DNA from: Paenibacillus sp. R14(2021) | Lineage (GTDB): Bacteria; Bacillota; Bacilli; Paenibacillales; Paenibacillaceae | Assembly (NCBI RefSeq): GCF_019431355.1 | Contig: NZ_CP080269.1 | Span: 5,141,001-5,205,000 of the forward strand | Direction: 5' to 3' | DNA: 64,000 bases | Shown: piece after piece, positions 32,267 to 43,416 of the stretch | How the letters are laid out: every line of letters starts with the position of its first letter | Numbering within the stretch: position 1 is the stretch's first letter | Notes under the pieces: model-generated | The model's input: only the letters and a program-made list of their open reading frames with translations | Told to the model about the DNA's origin: nothing | The model's database searches: none | Position numbers and translations under genes: made by a program

Positions 32267-33729
32267 GAAAATGGTGGCTCCTTGGAATCGGCGTGCTGTT
32301 TGTCGCAGCCGGTGTAGTCGTTTATATGCGAATGGGTTCGAAGGAGACGGCGGCGGCCCCGGTCGTGGCGACGACAAGGGTTATTAAAGGAACGATCGAC
32401 GTCCACGTTAGCGGCACGGGCAGCCTGGCGCCGGTAGATAAGGAAACGATCAAGTCCTCCGAGCAGGGCACGGTGGAGAAGGTGAACGTCAAGGAAGGCG
32501 ACGTCGTAAAGAAGGGCGACGTACTTCTGACGATTGAAGGCGAGGACAATAGCGACAAGATCAAATCCGAGGAGCTAAACCTTCAGAGCAAGCTGCTGGA
32601 TCTGCAGGATACGCAGACGAAGCTGAAGACGGCGACCGACGACAGCAGCATCGACAGCTTGAAGCTGAATCTGAAGAAACAGCAGCTGTCCATCGATCAA
32701 TCCCGGGATACGATCGCTGATCTGCAGGACAGCGGAGAAGGCGGGTCGATTACGGCGCCGTTCGACGGTACCGTGTCCGCGCTCGCCGCAGCGGCGGGCG
32801 ATTCGCTGAACCCTTCGACAGAGCTGATGGTCATCGCGAACTATAACAAACTGCAAATGGTCGTCGGCATCGACGAGTTGGACATTGCCAAGGTGAAGAT
32901 CGGCCAAACCGCGACGATCTCCGTCGAAGCGCTCGCCGACAAATCGTTTACCGGCAAAGTGACCAAAATCGCGGATGAAGGCACTTCAAGCAATGGCGTT
33001 GCATCCTTCGACGTAACGGTTGCACTGGATAAAGGCGTAGGCTTGAAGAGCGGGATGTCCGCTGAAGCCAGTGTTGAAATCGAGAAGAAGGAAAACACGC
33101 TCATGCTTCCGATCGATGCCGTGCAGTCGGTAGGCAATCGATATATCGTGCTTCTGCCCGCAGCTGCCAGCAGCACGGGAACACCGGCGGCCGGCGGAAA
33201 CGGCGGCAGTCGCGGTGGATACGGAGCAGGAGCCGGCGGTCAATCAGGTTCCGGCGGAGCATCGGGCGCTGAAGGACAACAAGTCACTCAAGGCCGAGGA
33301 CAAGGACAAAGTAGAGATGGTCAAGGCGGTTATGGAGGATTAGGCGGCCAAGGCGGTACGGGCGGTCAGGGCGGCTCCGGCTATCGGAATGCCGGCAGCG
33401 GAAGAACAGGTGGAAGCAGTCGGTTTGGCGGCGGAACGCCGCAAATGATTACGGTCGGCATCCATAACGAAGATTACATTGAAGTGCTCTCCGGCCTTAC
33501 AGAAGGTCAAAGCGTCGTCGTGCCTACGATCGTCCCGACTACGACGAATGCCAATCAGCAGCAGGGCGGATTCGGCGGGGGCGGAGGCTTCGGCGCAGCA
33601 TTCGGAGGCGGGGGCGGTCTTGGCGGCGGAGGCTTCGGAGGAGGAGGCTTCGGAGGCGGAACCGGCCGTACGACCACGCGAACAGGCGGAGGTACCGGCA
33701 CTGGGAGCGGCGGCGGGGGTACACGATAA
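32263..33729 (+). CDS. Membrane-fusion (HlyD/RND-type) adaptor with glycine-rich inserts
   Basis: A 488-residue adaptor anchored by one N-terminal membrane segment (WWLLGIGVLFVAAGVVVYM). A biotinyl-lipoyl half (SEQGTVEKVNVKEGDVVKKGD) is followed by a coiled hairpin (about 95-150), the second lipoyl half (ITAPFDGTVSAL) and a beta-barrel domain (MVVGIDELDIAKVKIGQ). At about 305-395 an extremely Gly/Ser/Gln-rich insert interrupts the membrane-proximal domain, which resumes as MITVGIHNEDYIEVLSGL; the last 55 or so residues are again mostly glycine. Normal adaptors of this family lack such long inserts. It is translationally coupled to the lipoprotein before it and overlaps the ATPase gene by one base. 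Confidence 0.88.
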   Translation: MRKWWLLGIGVLFVAAGVVVYMRMGSKETAAAPVVATTRVIKGTIDVHVSGTGSLAPVDKETIKSSEQGTVEKVNVKEGDVVKKGDVLLTIEGEDNSDKIKSEELNLQSKLLDLQDTQTKLKTATDDSSIDSLKLNLKKQQLSIDQSRDTIADLQDSGEGGSITAPFDGTVSALAAAAGDSLNPSTELMVIANYNKLQMVVGIDELDIAKVKIGQTATISVEALADKSFTGKVTKIADEGTSSNGVASFDVTVALDKGVGLKSGMSAEASVEIEKKENTLMLPIDAVQSVGNRYIVLLPAAASSTGTPAAGGNGGSRGGYGAGAGGQSGSGGASGAEGQQVTQGRGQGQSRDGQGGYGGLGGQGGTGGQGGSGYRNAGSGRTGGSSRFGGGTPQMITVGIHNEDYIEVLSGLTEGQSVVVPTIVPTTTNANQQQGGFGGGGGFGAAFGGGGGLGGGGFGGGGFGGGTGRTTTRTGGGTGTGSGGGGTR

Positions 33730-34460
33730 TGGAAGCCAACCGTAAACCGCTCATTCAAATCGAGTCGCTGTCCAAGCTGTACAAGATGGGCGGCGAAACC
33801 GTGCATGCGCTGAGTGAAATTTCGCTGCGCGTGGATAACAGCGATTTTATCGCCATTATCGGACCTTCCGGTTCGGGCAAATCGACGCTCATGAATGTGA
33901 TCGGCTGCTTGGATGCGCCAACGTCAGGTAAGTATTGGCTGGACGGCGAAGAAGTAAGCCGGCTGCGCGAGAATCGGCTCGCTGAAATTCGCAACCAGAA
34001 GATCGGATTCATCTTTCAAGGGTTTAACCTGCTCAATAAGCTGTCTGCGCTCGAGAACGTAGAGCTGCCGCTCATTTACCGAGGCGTTCCGGCGAAGCAG
34101 CGCAAGGAGCAGGCGACCGAGGCGCTTGCAAAGGTCGGGCTGGAAGGCCGTACGCGGCATAAGCCGAGCGAGTTATCCGGCGGGCAGCAGCAGCGCGTTG
34201 CCATTGCGCGGGCGTTGGCGGGCAATCCGCCGATTCTGCTTGCGGATGAACCGACGGGAGCGCTGGATACACGCACAGGCGCGGAAGTGATGGGGCTAAT
34301 GAAAGAATTGAATGCGCAGGGACATACGATCGTCCTCATTACGCACGATACGGCCATATCCAAGCAGGCTAGACGCGTCGTCCGCATTCAGGACGGCCAA
34401 ATCAGTGAAGAAGGCGGTGAGGGACGTGAACGTCAGTCAAGCCTTCAAAATGGCGGCTAA
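33729..34460 (+). CDS. MacB-type ABC transporter ATPase
   Basis: A 243-residue ATPase with Walker A GPSGSGKST (about 43-51), Q-loop FQGFNLL, signature LSGGQQQRVAIARAL, Walker B ILLADEPTGALD and switch ITHD. It belongs to the LolD/MacB/YknY group, which powers mechanotransmission-type export with FtsX-like permeases. The start codon shares one base with the stop of the adaptor gene. The C-terminal 35 bases overlap the permease gene start, so all four genes form one coupled operon. Confidence 0.94.
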   Translation: MEANRKPLIQIESLSKLYKMGGETVHALSEISLRVDNSDFIAIIGPSGSGKSTLMNVIGCLDAPTSGKYWLDGEEVSRLRENRLAEIRNQKIGFIFQGFNLLNKLSALENVELPLIYRGVPAKQRKEQATEALAKVGLEGRTRHKPSELSGGQQQRVAIARALAGNPPILLADEPTGALDTRTGAEVMGLMKELNAQGHTIVLITHDTAISKQARRVVRIQDGQISEEGGEGRERQSSLQNGG

Positions 34461-35598
34461 AAGCATTCTGGCGAACAAAATGCGTTCGCTGCTCACCATG
34501 CTCGGCATCATCATCGGCGTTGCCGCGGTAATCGCGCTGGTCGGCGTCGGCCAAGGCACGACGAAGCAGGTGACGGATCAGGTGCAGAGTCTCGGCACCA
34601 ACTTGCTGACGGTCAGCATCACGGGCCGCGGATCCAAGACGACGCTGGATTATAAAGAAGCGGAAGATATCACGAATAAGGATGACATCGCATATGCCGC
34701 GCCGTTCAACCAGCAGAACGCCACGGTGAAGAACGGCAGTGCAAGCACGAGCGTCAGCGTCGTCGGCACGACGGCCGATTATCTGGACGTGAAGGATTAT
34801 AACGTCGCCGAAGGCCGATTCGTCGCGCAGATCGACTTGGATTACGATCAGAAGATCGCCGTTCTGGGCTCGACGACGGCGACGGATCTGTTCGGTACCG
34901 CGAATGCGGTCGGCAAGACGTTTCTTATCAACGGCGTCCGGTATAAGGTCGTCGGCGTACTGGCAGCCAAGGGCAGTTCCTTGACGGGCTCCAATGACGA
35001 GATTGTCGTTATCCCGATTACGACGTCGGAACGGCTGTTCAAATCCAAGGGCGTCAAGACGATCAACGTGCAGGTCGCGGAATCGGACAAGATGGACACG
35101 GTTATGGCGGAATTGGAAACGGCGCTCAGCAAGAAATTCCGCAACGACACGAACAGCTATCGCGTGTTCAATCAGCAGGATTTGCTCGATTCCTTCAGCA
35201 GCATCTCCGATACGCTGTCGCTGGCGCTTGGCGGCGTTGCCGCGATATCCCTGCTCGTCGGCGGCATCGGGATCATGAACATCATGCTCGTGTCCGTGAC
35301 GGAGCGGACGAGGGAGATCGGCATTCGCAAAGCGATCGGCGCGAAGAAACGGGATATTTTGACACAGTTTCTAATCGAGGCGGTCGCGCTCAGCGGTCTT
35401 GGCGGCATACTCGGCGTTGGCATTGGGCTCGGCACCTCGCAGCTCTTATCGAAATTCATGCATATTACCGTTGTTCTATCCGTGCCGATTATCGGCTTGG
35501 CGTTCGGATTCTCGGTCTTTATCGGCGTCGTCTTCGGGCTCTTCCCGGCGAACAAGGCTTCGAGCTTGAGACCGATCGAGGCGCTTCGTTACGAATAG
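34426..35598 (+). CDS. MacB/YknZ-type ABC permease (FtsX family)
   Basis: A 390-residue permease. One N-terminal membrane segment (MRSLLTMLGIIIGVAAVIALVGVG) is followed by an extracellular MacB-type domain of about 220 residues and three C-terminal membrane segments (from about 275, with the SVTERTREIGIRKAIGAKKRDI coupling loop between the first two). I choose the GTG at 34426, which has GAGGGA upstream; an ATG at 34450 is an alternative. With the adaptor and ATPase it should export peptides, drugs or similar compounds; YknXYZ of Bacillus, which protects from a toxin, is the closest known arrangement. Confidence 0.92.
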   Translation: MNVSQAFKMAAKSILANKMRSLLTMLGIIIGVAAVIALVGVGQGTTKQVTDQVQSLGTNLLTVSITGRGSKTTLDYKEAEDITNKDDIAYAAPFNQQNATVKNGSASTSVSVVGTTADYLDVKDYNVAEGRFVAQIDLDYDQKIAVLGSTTATDLFGTANAVGKTFLINGVRYKVVGVLAAKGSSLTGSNDEIVVIPITTSERLFKSKGVKTINVQVAESDKMDTVMAELETALSKKFRNDTNSYRVFNQQDLLDSFSSISDTLSLALGGVAAISLLVGGIGIMNIMLVSVTERTREIGIRKAIGAKKRDILTQFLIEAVALSGLGGILGVGIGLGTSQLLSKFMHITVVLSVPIIGLAFGFSVFIGVVFGLFPANKASSLRPIEALRYE

Positions 35599-35621
35599 GC
35601 TCGTGGGTCGGCGACAACTGC

Positions 35622-35655
35622 AGCCGGACGGGAAACTCCCGTCCGGCTCTTGGCG
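35622..35655 (+). terminator. Rho-independent terminator of efflux operon
   Basis: AGCCGGACGGGA (35622-35633) pairs perfectly with TCCCGTCCGGCT (35637-35648); a weak T-tract follows. Confidence 0.75.
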
Positions 35656-35708
35656 TTATAAGGCCCAACTACCGCTGTTATTAGCTATGATTTCACCCTT
35701 TTTTTATA

Positions 35709-38891
<3,183 letters not shown>

Positions 38892-38898
38892 GACAAAT

Positions 38899-38955
38899 AA
38901 GCGCCCCGGGTACCGGGTGCATGCCAAGCATGCACCGGCGTCCGGGGCGCTTCTA
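38899..38955. terminator. Bidirectional terminator after beta-galactosidase gene
   Basis: AAGCGCCCCGG (38899-38909) pairs with CCGGGGCGCTT (38942-38952); an inner CCGGTGCATG-type helix gives a long rod. It serves the convergent adaptor gene too. Confidence 0.8.
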
Positions 38956-38983
38956 TACCACTCATGAGGGAAGCTGAACGGTC

Positions 38984-40030
38984 TTAATTATCGATGACGA
39001 CTTTCTGGCCCTCTTCGAGCCCTTTCAACACTTCGACCTGGCTGCCTGTGCGCAGTCCGGTATCCACATCCACCTGCTTGACCCGATTATTCTCGATGAT
39101 TTCGACATAATTGCGGCCGAACATCGACTTCAGCCCTTCGCGGGGCACGATGAGCACATTGTCGCGCTTCTCGATGAACAGCTTAATATCCGCATAGGCA
39201 CCGATCTTCAGGCCTGGATTCGGCTCGTCCAAGGCAATGACGAGCGACTTGGCATTGCGGCTGGTTACTTTGGGATCCTCGCTCTTTGGAGCGGTAGACG
39301 GCGTCTGGATGACGGTGCCATGAAGCGCCTGTTTATCCAAGGTGACGTCGACCTCGGTCCCCTTCTTGACGGCTGCGATTTTGGTTGCATCCGTGGCGTC
39401 GTAGACGAGATTGATTCTGTTCGGGTTAGAGATAACGGCCATCGACTGGTTCGCTTCCACGGCTTCACCCGGCTTCAAATCATTCACATACGTAACAACG
39501 CCGTCGGCCGGGGCGAACAGGAGCGCCTTGCTGTATGCCTTCTTCAAGGCGTCCAGCTGCAGCTGCTCGGCCTCCAAATCGATCTGTGCGAGGCGAACAG
39601 TGTCCTTGTCGCTGTTCTGCTTTACCGCATCCTGATAGCGGATTTTGCGCTGCTCCACCGTAAGCTCCTGCAGCTTCAATCGAATCGGGAGATCGCCGCT
39701 GTCGAGCTCCGCGATCGGGGCGCCTTTCTTGACGGGATCGCCTTCGTTCACGAACATTTTCTTCAATATGCCGCCGGATTCCGGGAACGCGACGGACTGA
39801 TTCCTATCCGACACCGCAGTGGCAATGGACGATAGAAACAGCTCCATGTTGCCGCGCGTGACGGGTGAGGTCTCGTGAACGACTTCTTTCATGTTAAGCA
39901 CCGGTGGATCCAGTGATTCTTCCTCGGCAGGAAGCATGGAGCAGGCACTCAGCAGCGAAAGGGCAAGGCAAGCTGCGCCTGCGCGGCGAATCAGGGCATG
40001 CCGATGTTTGCGTTTCGAAAAAATGTGCAT
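38984..40030 (-). CDS. Orphan membrane-fusion lipoprotein (efflux adaptor)
   Basis: A 348-residue adaptor with a lipoprotein signal: basic n-region, LALSLLSA and Cys30. The order is first lipoyl half (AFPESGGILKKMFVNEGDPVKKG), a helical hairpin (about 105-170), second lipoyl half (LLFAPADGVVTYVNDLKPG), barrel domain and membrane-proximal end (VDTGLRTGSQVEVLKGLEEGQ). No ATPase or permease is linked, so it must work with a pump coded elsewhere or alone. Start choice is uncertain: the ATG at 40030 gives a clean signal peptide but its GGGGAG is 14 bases away; an ATG at 40054 has no site. A promoter with a palindrome in the spacer lies upstream. Confidence 0.83.
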   Translation of the reverse strand: MHIFSKRKHRHALIRRAGAACLALSLLSACSMLPAEEESLDPPVLNMKEVVHETSPVTRGNMELFLSSIATAVSDRNQSVAFPESGGILKKMFVNEGDPVKKGAPIAELDSGDLPIRLKLQELTVEQRKIRYQDAVKQNSDKDTVRLAQIDLEAEQLQLDALKKAYSKALLFAPADGVVTYVNDLKPGEAVEANQSMAVISNPNRINLVYDATDATKIAAVKKGTEVDVTLDKQALHGTVIQTPSTAPKSEDPKVTSRNAKSLVIALDEPNPGLKIGAYADIKLFIEKRDNVLIVPREGLKSMFGRNYVEIIENNRVKQVDVDTGLRTGSQVEVLKGLEEGQKVVIDN

Positions 40031-40098
40031 AAGCAGGAAGGCTTCTCCCCTCATAATGGGATGGTCTTTAGCTGGGTTCGGACAGGCTGTCTATACAA

Positions 40099-40127
40099 AG
40101 AATAACGTCGACGTTAGGTCATGTCAA
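40099..40127 (-). promoter_or_regulatory. Promoter with palindromic spacer, MerR-like layout
   Basis: On the minus strand TTGACA (40122-40127) and TATTCT (40099-40104) are 17 bases apart. The perfect palindrome TAACGTCGACGTTA (40103-40116) fills the downstream part of the spacer and touches the -10. MerR-family sites sit in this way, but usually in spacers of 19-20 bases, so ordinary repression is as likely. Confidence 0.5.
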
Positions 40128-40286
40128 CGTTTTCATTTCCAGATATTAGTTGTATGCACATAGGATTGCACGACTGAAAGATGAGGCTGCAGGCGGGTTT
40201 GCACGGGGAAATGCAGCGATTGAACGGACTGCGCGCGAAAGCGGAGCGGCAGAGCCGGAACGGGCCAAATGCTTAGAATTATACAA

Positions 40287-40315
40287 TTGTCACTGCTATC
40301 CCTCTGTGCTATGGT
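40287..40315 (+). promoter_or_regulatory. Sigma-A promoter of Fsr-like transporter gene
   Basis: TTGTCA (40287-40292) and TATGGT (40310-40315) with a 17-base spacer, 55 bases before the start codon. The rest of 40128-40286 holds no gene. Confidence 0.5.
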
Positions 40316-40370
40316 TGCAGGTAGTGGTTTGGTTTGATGCAAATGTGTAAGCGAAAGGTGGCTGGCGGCA

Positions 40371-41594
40371 TTGAATACTGCAGCGGCACGCACGGCCGTC
40401 CTGCGAACAGGCACGGTTTACGTTATTTTATTCATGATCAGCTCCGTTCATTTATTGAACGATACGATGCAGGCCGTCGTGACCGCATTGTTCCCGGTAT
40501 TTGCGGATTCGCTTCATCTAAGCTACGGCCAGATGGGCTGGATTGCCTTTACCCTCAATATGACCTCGTCCATCATGCAGCCGGTCGTCGGCTATTTCTC
40601 CGATAAACGTCCCATGCCCTGGATGCTCCCCGTCGGGATGGGACTCAGCTTGATCGGCATGGCCGGGCTTGCGTACGCGCCGGGATTTGCCTACGTGCTC
40701 TTGTCGGTCGTATTCGTCGGACTCGGCTCCGCGATCTTCCATCCGGAAGGCTCGAGGGTCGTCTACTTCGCGGCAGGCGGGCGGCGCGGACTAGCGCAGT
40801 CCATCTATCAGGTCGGCGGAAACGCAGGCAGCTCGCTTGCGCCGCTGATGACGATTTTCGTCTTCCTGCCTCTCGGTCAGCCCGGCGCGATTTGGGGCAC
40901 GCTGCTTGCGGCTGCCGCAATCGCGATCCTGCTTCGCGTCGTACCTTGGTACAAGGGCCAGCTCAATGAGCACGGCAAGCCGGCCAAGAAAGCAAAGTCT
41001 GCCGGAACGACGAACGGGGCAGCCGGCAAGAGCCGGTCAGTAATCGTGTTCGCGATGACGATTCTGGTGCTGCTCGTATTCGCGCGTTCGTGGTACATGA
41101 GCGGCATCTCCAGCTTTTATAATTTCTTCGCGGAGGAGAAATACGGGTTATCAGTCCGCGCGGCTCAGGTGCCGATCTTCCTGTTCATGGCCGCAGGCGT
41201 GCTGGGCACGTTCTTCGGCGGCGTGCTTGCGGATCGCTTCGGCCGCAAACGGATGATTATGTTCTCCGTCGGCGGCGCAGCGCCGTTCGCGCTGCTGCTG
41301 CCGCATTTGCCGCTCGGCTGGGTGTATCCGGTCAGCTTCATTCTTGGCTTCATCCTGCTGTCCGGCTTCTCGGTCAGCGTCGTCTATGCGCAGGAGCTCA
41401 TTCCGAACAATGTCGGCATGGCTTCGGGACTTATAACGGGGCTTGCCTTCGGCATGGGGGCACTCGGCGCGATCGTACTCGGCAACGCCGCGGAAGCGTG
41501 GGGGCTGGACAAAGTGATGAACTGGTCCAGCGTGCTTCCACTGCTTGGGCTGCTGTCGATATTGCTTCCGCCGGACCGGCGCGAATCAGCTTAA
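40371..41594 (+). CDS. MFS transporter, fosmidomycin-resistance (Fsr) type
   Basis: A 407-residue membrane protein with about 12 hydrophobic segments split by a charged central loop (about 195-220). The N-terminal VHLLNDTMQAVVTALFPVFADSLHLSYGQMG and the GYFSDKRP loop are characteristic of the Fsr/YfnC-like MFS group; the second half repeats the loop as GVLADRFGRKRM. Translation begins at a TTG with AAAGGTGG about ten bases upstream. It is expected to be an efflux pump for small drugs, though most members have untested substrates. It is a single-gene unit with its own promoter and terminator. Confidence 0.9.
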   Translation: MNTAAARTAVLRTGTVYVILFMISSVHLLNDTMQAVVTALFPVFADSLHLSYGQMGWIAFTLNMTSSIMQPVVGYFSDKRPMPWMLPVGMGLSLIGMAGLAYAPGFAYVLLSVVFVGLGSAIFHPEGSRVVYFAAGGRRGLAQSIYQVGGNAGSSLAPLMTIFVFLPLGQPGAIWGTLLAAAAIAILLRVVPWYKGQLNEHGKPAKKAKSAGTTNGAAGKSRSVIVFAMTILVLLVFARSWYMSGISSFYNFFAEEKYGLSVRAAQVPIFLFMAAGVLGTFFGGVLADRFGRKRMIMFSVGGAAPFALLLPHLPLGWVYPVSFILGFILLSGFSVSVVYAQELIPNNVGMASGLITGLAFGMGALGAIVLGNAAEAWGLDKVMNWSSVLPLLGLLSILLPPDRRESA

Positions 41595-41614
41595 CCTGGT
41601 CTTACAGCAGCAGA

Positions 41615-41666
41615 GGGCTGTCTCTTGTGTCATGGACGATGACAGGGGAGACAGCCTTTTTTTTTG
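41615..41666 (+). terminator. Rho-independent terminator of Fsr-like gene
   Basis: GGGCTGTCTC (41615-41624) pairs, with G-T/G-C adjustments, with GAGACAGCCT (41648-41657), with an inner GTCAT/ATGAC helix and a long T-run. Confidence 0.85.
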
Positions 41667-41824
41667 GAGATCGACTTCTTCGATTCAATAACTATTTCAA
41701 TATCTATGCGAGCACTAAGTTTTCGGCTGTTCTTCCGATACTTGGCTTGAACGAAACAGCCGTAATCGCGTAGAATGGAAGCAGGGCCGCAGGCCGATTT
41801 TAGTTCCGAAGGAGTGTATGAAGC

Positions 41825-42010
41825 ATGGCGAGAAGCAAGGCGCGGAAGCGCATGGAGAAGCAAGTGCAGCAGGGCGGACTGGATCCAAGGCAGCAGCGGG
41901 GACATTGGAACGGGATCAAGCCGATTACGAGGGTGAAGCCGGATAAACGGAAATATGCGTATCCTAAGAACGACGATGATCGAGGTTTTAAGCATGCGGC
42001 AGCGGCTTAA
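41825..42010 (+). CDS. Small basic protein
   Basis: A 61-residue, strongly basic soluble protein (MARSKARKRMEKQVQQGG start; later RVKPDKRKYAYPKNDDD). GAAGGAG lies about 10 bases before the ATG. Short proteins beginning with SKARK and a helical EK segment are common and uncharacterised in Bacillales; the basic charge hints at contact with nucleic acid or ribosome, but that is only a guess. The 3' end of the gene forms the left arm of the terminator stem at 41966-42032. Confidence 0.65.
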   Translation: MARSKARKRMEKQVQQGGLDPRQQRGHWNGIKPITRVKPDKRKYAYPKNDDDRGFKHAAAA

Positions 42011-42032
42011 AGGTTGGATCATCGTCGTTCTT
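41966..42032. terminator. Terminator whose left arm lies inside a coding region
   Basis: A perfect 16-bp stem (41966-41981 with 42017-42032). The left arm codes for residues 48-53 of the small basic protein. It can end transcription for this gene and for the convergent lipoprotein gene. Confidence 0.65.
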
Positions 42033-42049
42033 CTGTAGCAAGGTGCTGG

Positions 42050-42568
42050 TTATTGCACTTCGATGGCGAACACGACAGACGTATCCCCTTTGGCATACTT
42101 GCCGTCCTCCGATTTCCAGAACGCCGAGATGCCGTAATCATACACGCCAGGCTCCTCCGGTGCATGGAACTGCCCGCCTGTCATCGGAATGCTGCTGAAT
42201 GCGTTGCCGTCAAGATACTGCGTGAGATCTACCTGCGCGGGGGCGGGCTGATAGGGAATCGAAATTTGAATAGCCGCGCCGGGCGTTACGACTGCCGGCT
42301 GCTTGCCTTGCAGCATGATTTTACCTCCGGCATAATCGGCGCAGCCTCTGTTGCCCCAGCAGTACGTGCTTTGCGTGACGGGAATGGGTTTACCGGCGGA
42401 AACCACTTGCGGCACCGGAATGGTATCCGGCTTCGTAAGGATGGCATGGGCCTTCTGCGAGACAAAGGACTTCAAGGCCGAGGCTTGCGAGCAGCCGGTC
42501 AAGGCGAGCATGCTTGCAGCGAGCAGCAGGAAGACGCTGGATCGGGCGATGAACGGAATTTTACGCAT
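42050..42568 (-). CDS. Lipoprotein of unknown function
   Basis: A 172-residue lipoprotein with signal peptide, LALTG and lipidated Cys26. The mature domain has a pair of cysteines (YCWGNRGCADYAGG) that could form a disulfide and then beta-rich segments (VVTPGAAIQISIPYQP, GVYDYGISAFWKSEDG), suggesting an immunoglobulin-like fold outside the membrane. AAGGAGGT precedes the ATG. I do not recognise a characterised family. It stands alone, convergent to the small basic protein gene. Confidence 0.8.
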   Translation of the reverse strand: MRKIPFIARSSVFLLLAASMLALTGCSQASALKSFVSQKAHAILTKPDTIPVPQVVSAGKPIPVTQSTYCWGNRGCADYAGGKIMLQGKQPAVVTPGAAIQISIPYQPAPAQVDLTQYLDGNAFSSIPMTGGQFHAPEEPGVYDYGISAFWKSEDGKYAKGDTSVVFAIEVQ

Positions 42569-42745
42569 GGAATGCCGACCTCCTTGTTGCTGCTATAGAC
42601 GAACGTTCGAAGGAAAAGGTTCCGCGGGCAGCAGCCGGAATGCGGCGAAGGCGGCATTGTTAATTGCGGAAAACATGATATATTGACTAGGGCAGCGCAG
42701 CCCGTCTCTAAGGCTGCCCGTATAGCTGGAAAGGAAAACGGAACG

Positions 42746-43165
42746 ATGAACAGACGCAAAGAATTGCAAAACGAATTCGGCATGAAGCAGCGTGCCATGG
42801 GCATCTTTCAAATTACTAACGGGCGCAATGGCAAACGGTACGTCGCAGCTTCGCCGACCTTGGACTCGGCCTGGCAGCGGGAGAAGTTCATGCTCGACAT
42901 GGGCAGCCATCTCAATTCATCGCTTCAAGCGGACTATAAAGAGCAAGCCGGCGTCGATTTTCATTATGAAGAGCTTGAGAGGTTAAGTCTTGCCGAAGAG
43001 TCGGGCAGCGTGAACAAGGATGCGCTCGAACCAAGAACGACCGCGCTCAATCGCGGGGCAGTGCAGGCCTATCGGGACGCGCTCAAGAGGCTGGAGCAGC
43101 AATGGCTGGACAAGCTGCAGCCCTTCGAGCCGGACGGCTACAATCGGACAACGAGGGAGCAGTAG
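42746..43165 (+). CDS. GIY-YIG nuclease-like protein, motif degenerate
   Basis: A 139-residue soluble protein. After a helical N-terminus (MNRRKELQNEFGMKQRAM) comes GIFQITNGRNGKRYVAAS, which aligns with the GIY-(about 10)-YIG core but reads GIF and YVA. The following SAWQREKFMLDMGSHLNSSL has an Arg at the position of the catalytic Arg and matches small Bacillota GIY-YIG proteins, and the Glu-rich helix FHYEELERLSL is where the metal-binding Glu is found. About 45 more residues form a C-terminal helix. With the altered GIY-YIG tyrosines, nuclease activity is doubtful. The ATG at 42746 has AAAGGAAA upstream. Confidence 0.75.
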   Translation: MNRRKELQNEFGMKQRAMGIFQITNGRNGKRYVAASPTLDSAWQREKFMLDMGSHLNSSLQADYKEQAGVDFHYEELERLSLAEESGSVNKDALEPRTTALNRGAVQAYRDALKRLEQQWLDKLQPFEPDGYNRTTREQ

Positions 43166-43244
43166 CCCGCGCGCAGCAACAGAATGCATCTGATACTCGC
43201 CATTAGTAGGGCAGCGGGACGTATCGGATAGGATCGAATACTGG

Positions 43245-43285
43245 AGAGACCGTCATCATCACGATGAGCGCGTCTCTTTTTTTTG
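43245..43285 (+). terminator. Rho-independent terminator before ECF operon
   Basis: AGAGAC (43245-43250) pairs with GTCTCT (43272-43277), with inner helices and a T-run of eight. Confidence 0.78.
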
Positions 43286-43371
43286 CTGTTCCTCTATCAG
43301 TTCGTCGCTATGTATAATAATGGCATACCAAGCAAGTCAGGGTTCCTTGCGAAAATCTTTTTGACAGTTAG

Positions 43372-43398
43372 GGAACTATTAGGCGGCTCCATCGTCTA
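43372..43398 (+). promoter_or_regulatory. ECF-type promoter, probably autoregulated
   Basis: GGAAC at 43372-43376, 16 bases, then CGTCTA at 43393-43398. This fits the general ECF promoter form (GGAAC/TGAAAC, N16-17, CGTC/CGTA). The expected transcription start falls near 43404, only about a dozen bases before the TTG start codon, so the mRNA leader would be little more than the ribosome binding site. Confidence 0.6.
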
Positions 43399-43416
43399 CT
43401 TTCCGAGGTGAATAGG

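Noticed and set aside
40150-40350. Short plus-strand frame before the Fsr-like gene
   Set aside because: No ribosome binding site, mixed composition, and it covers the promoter of the transporter gene.
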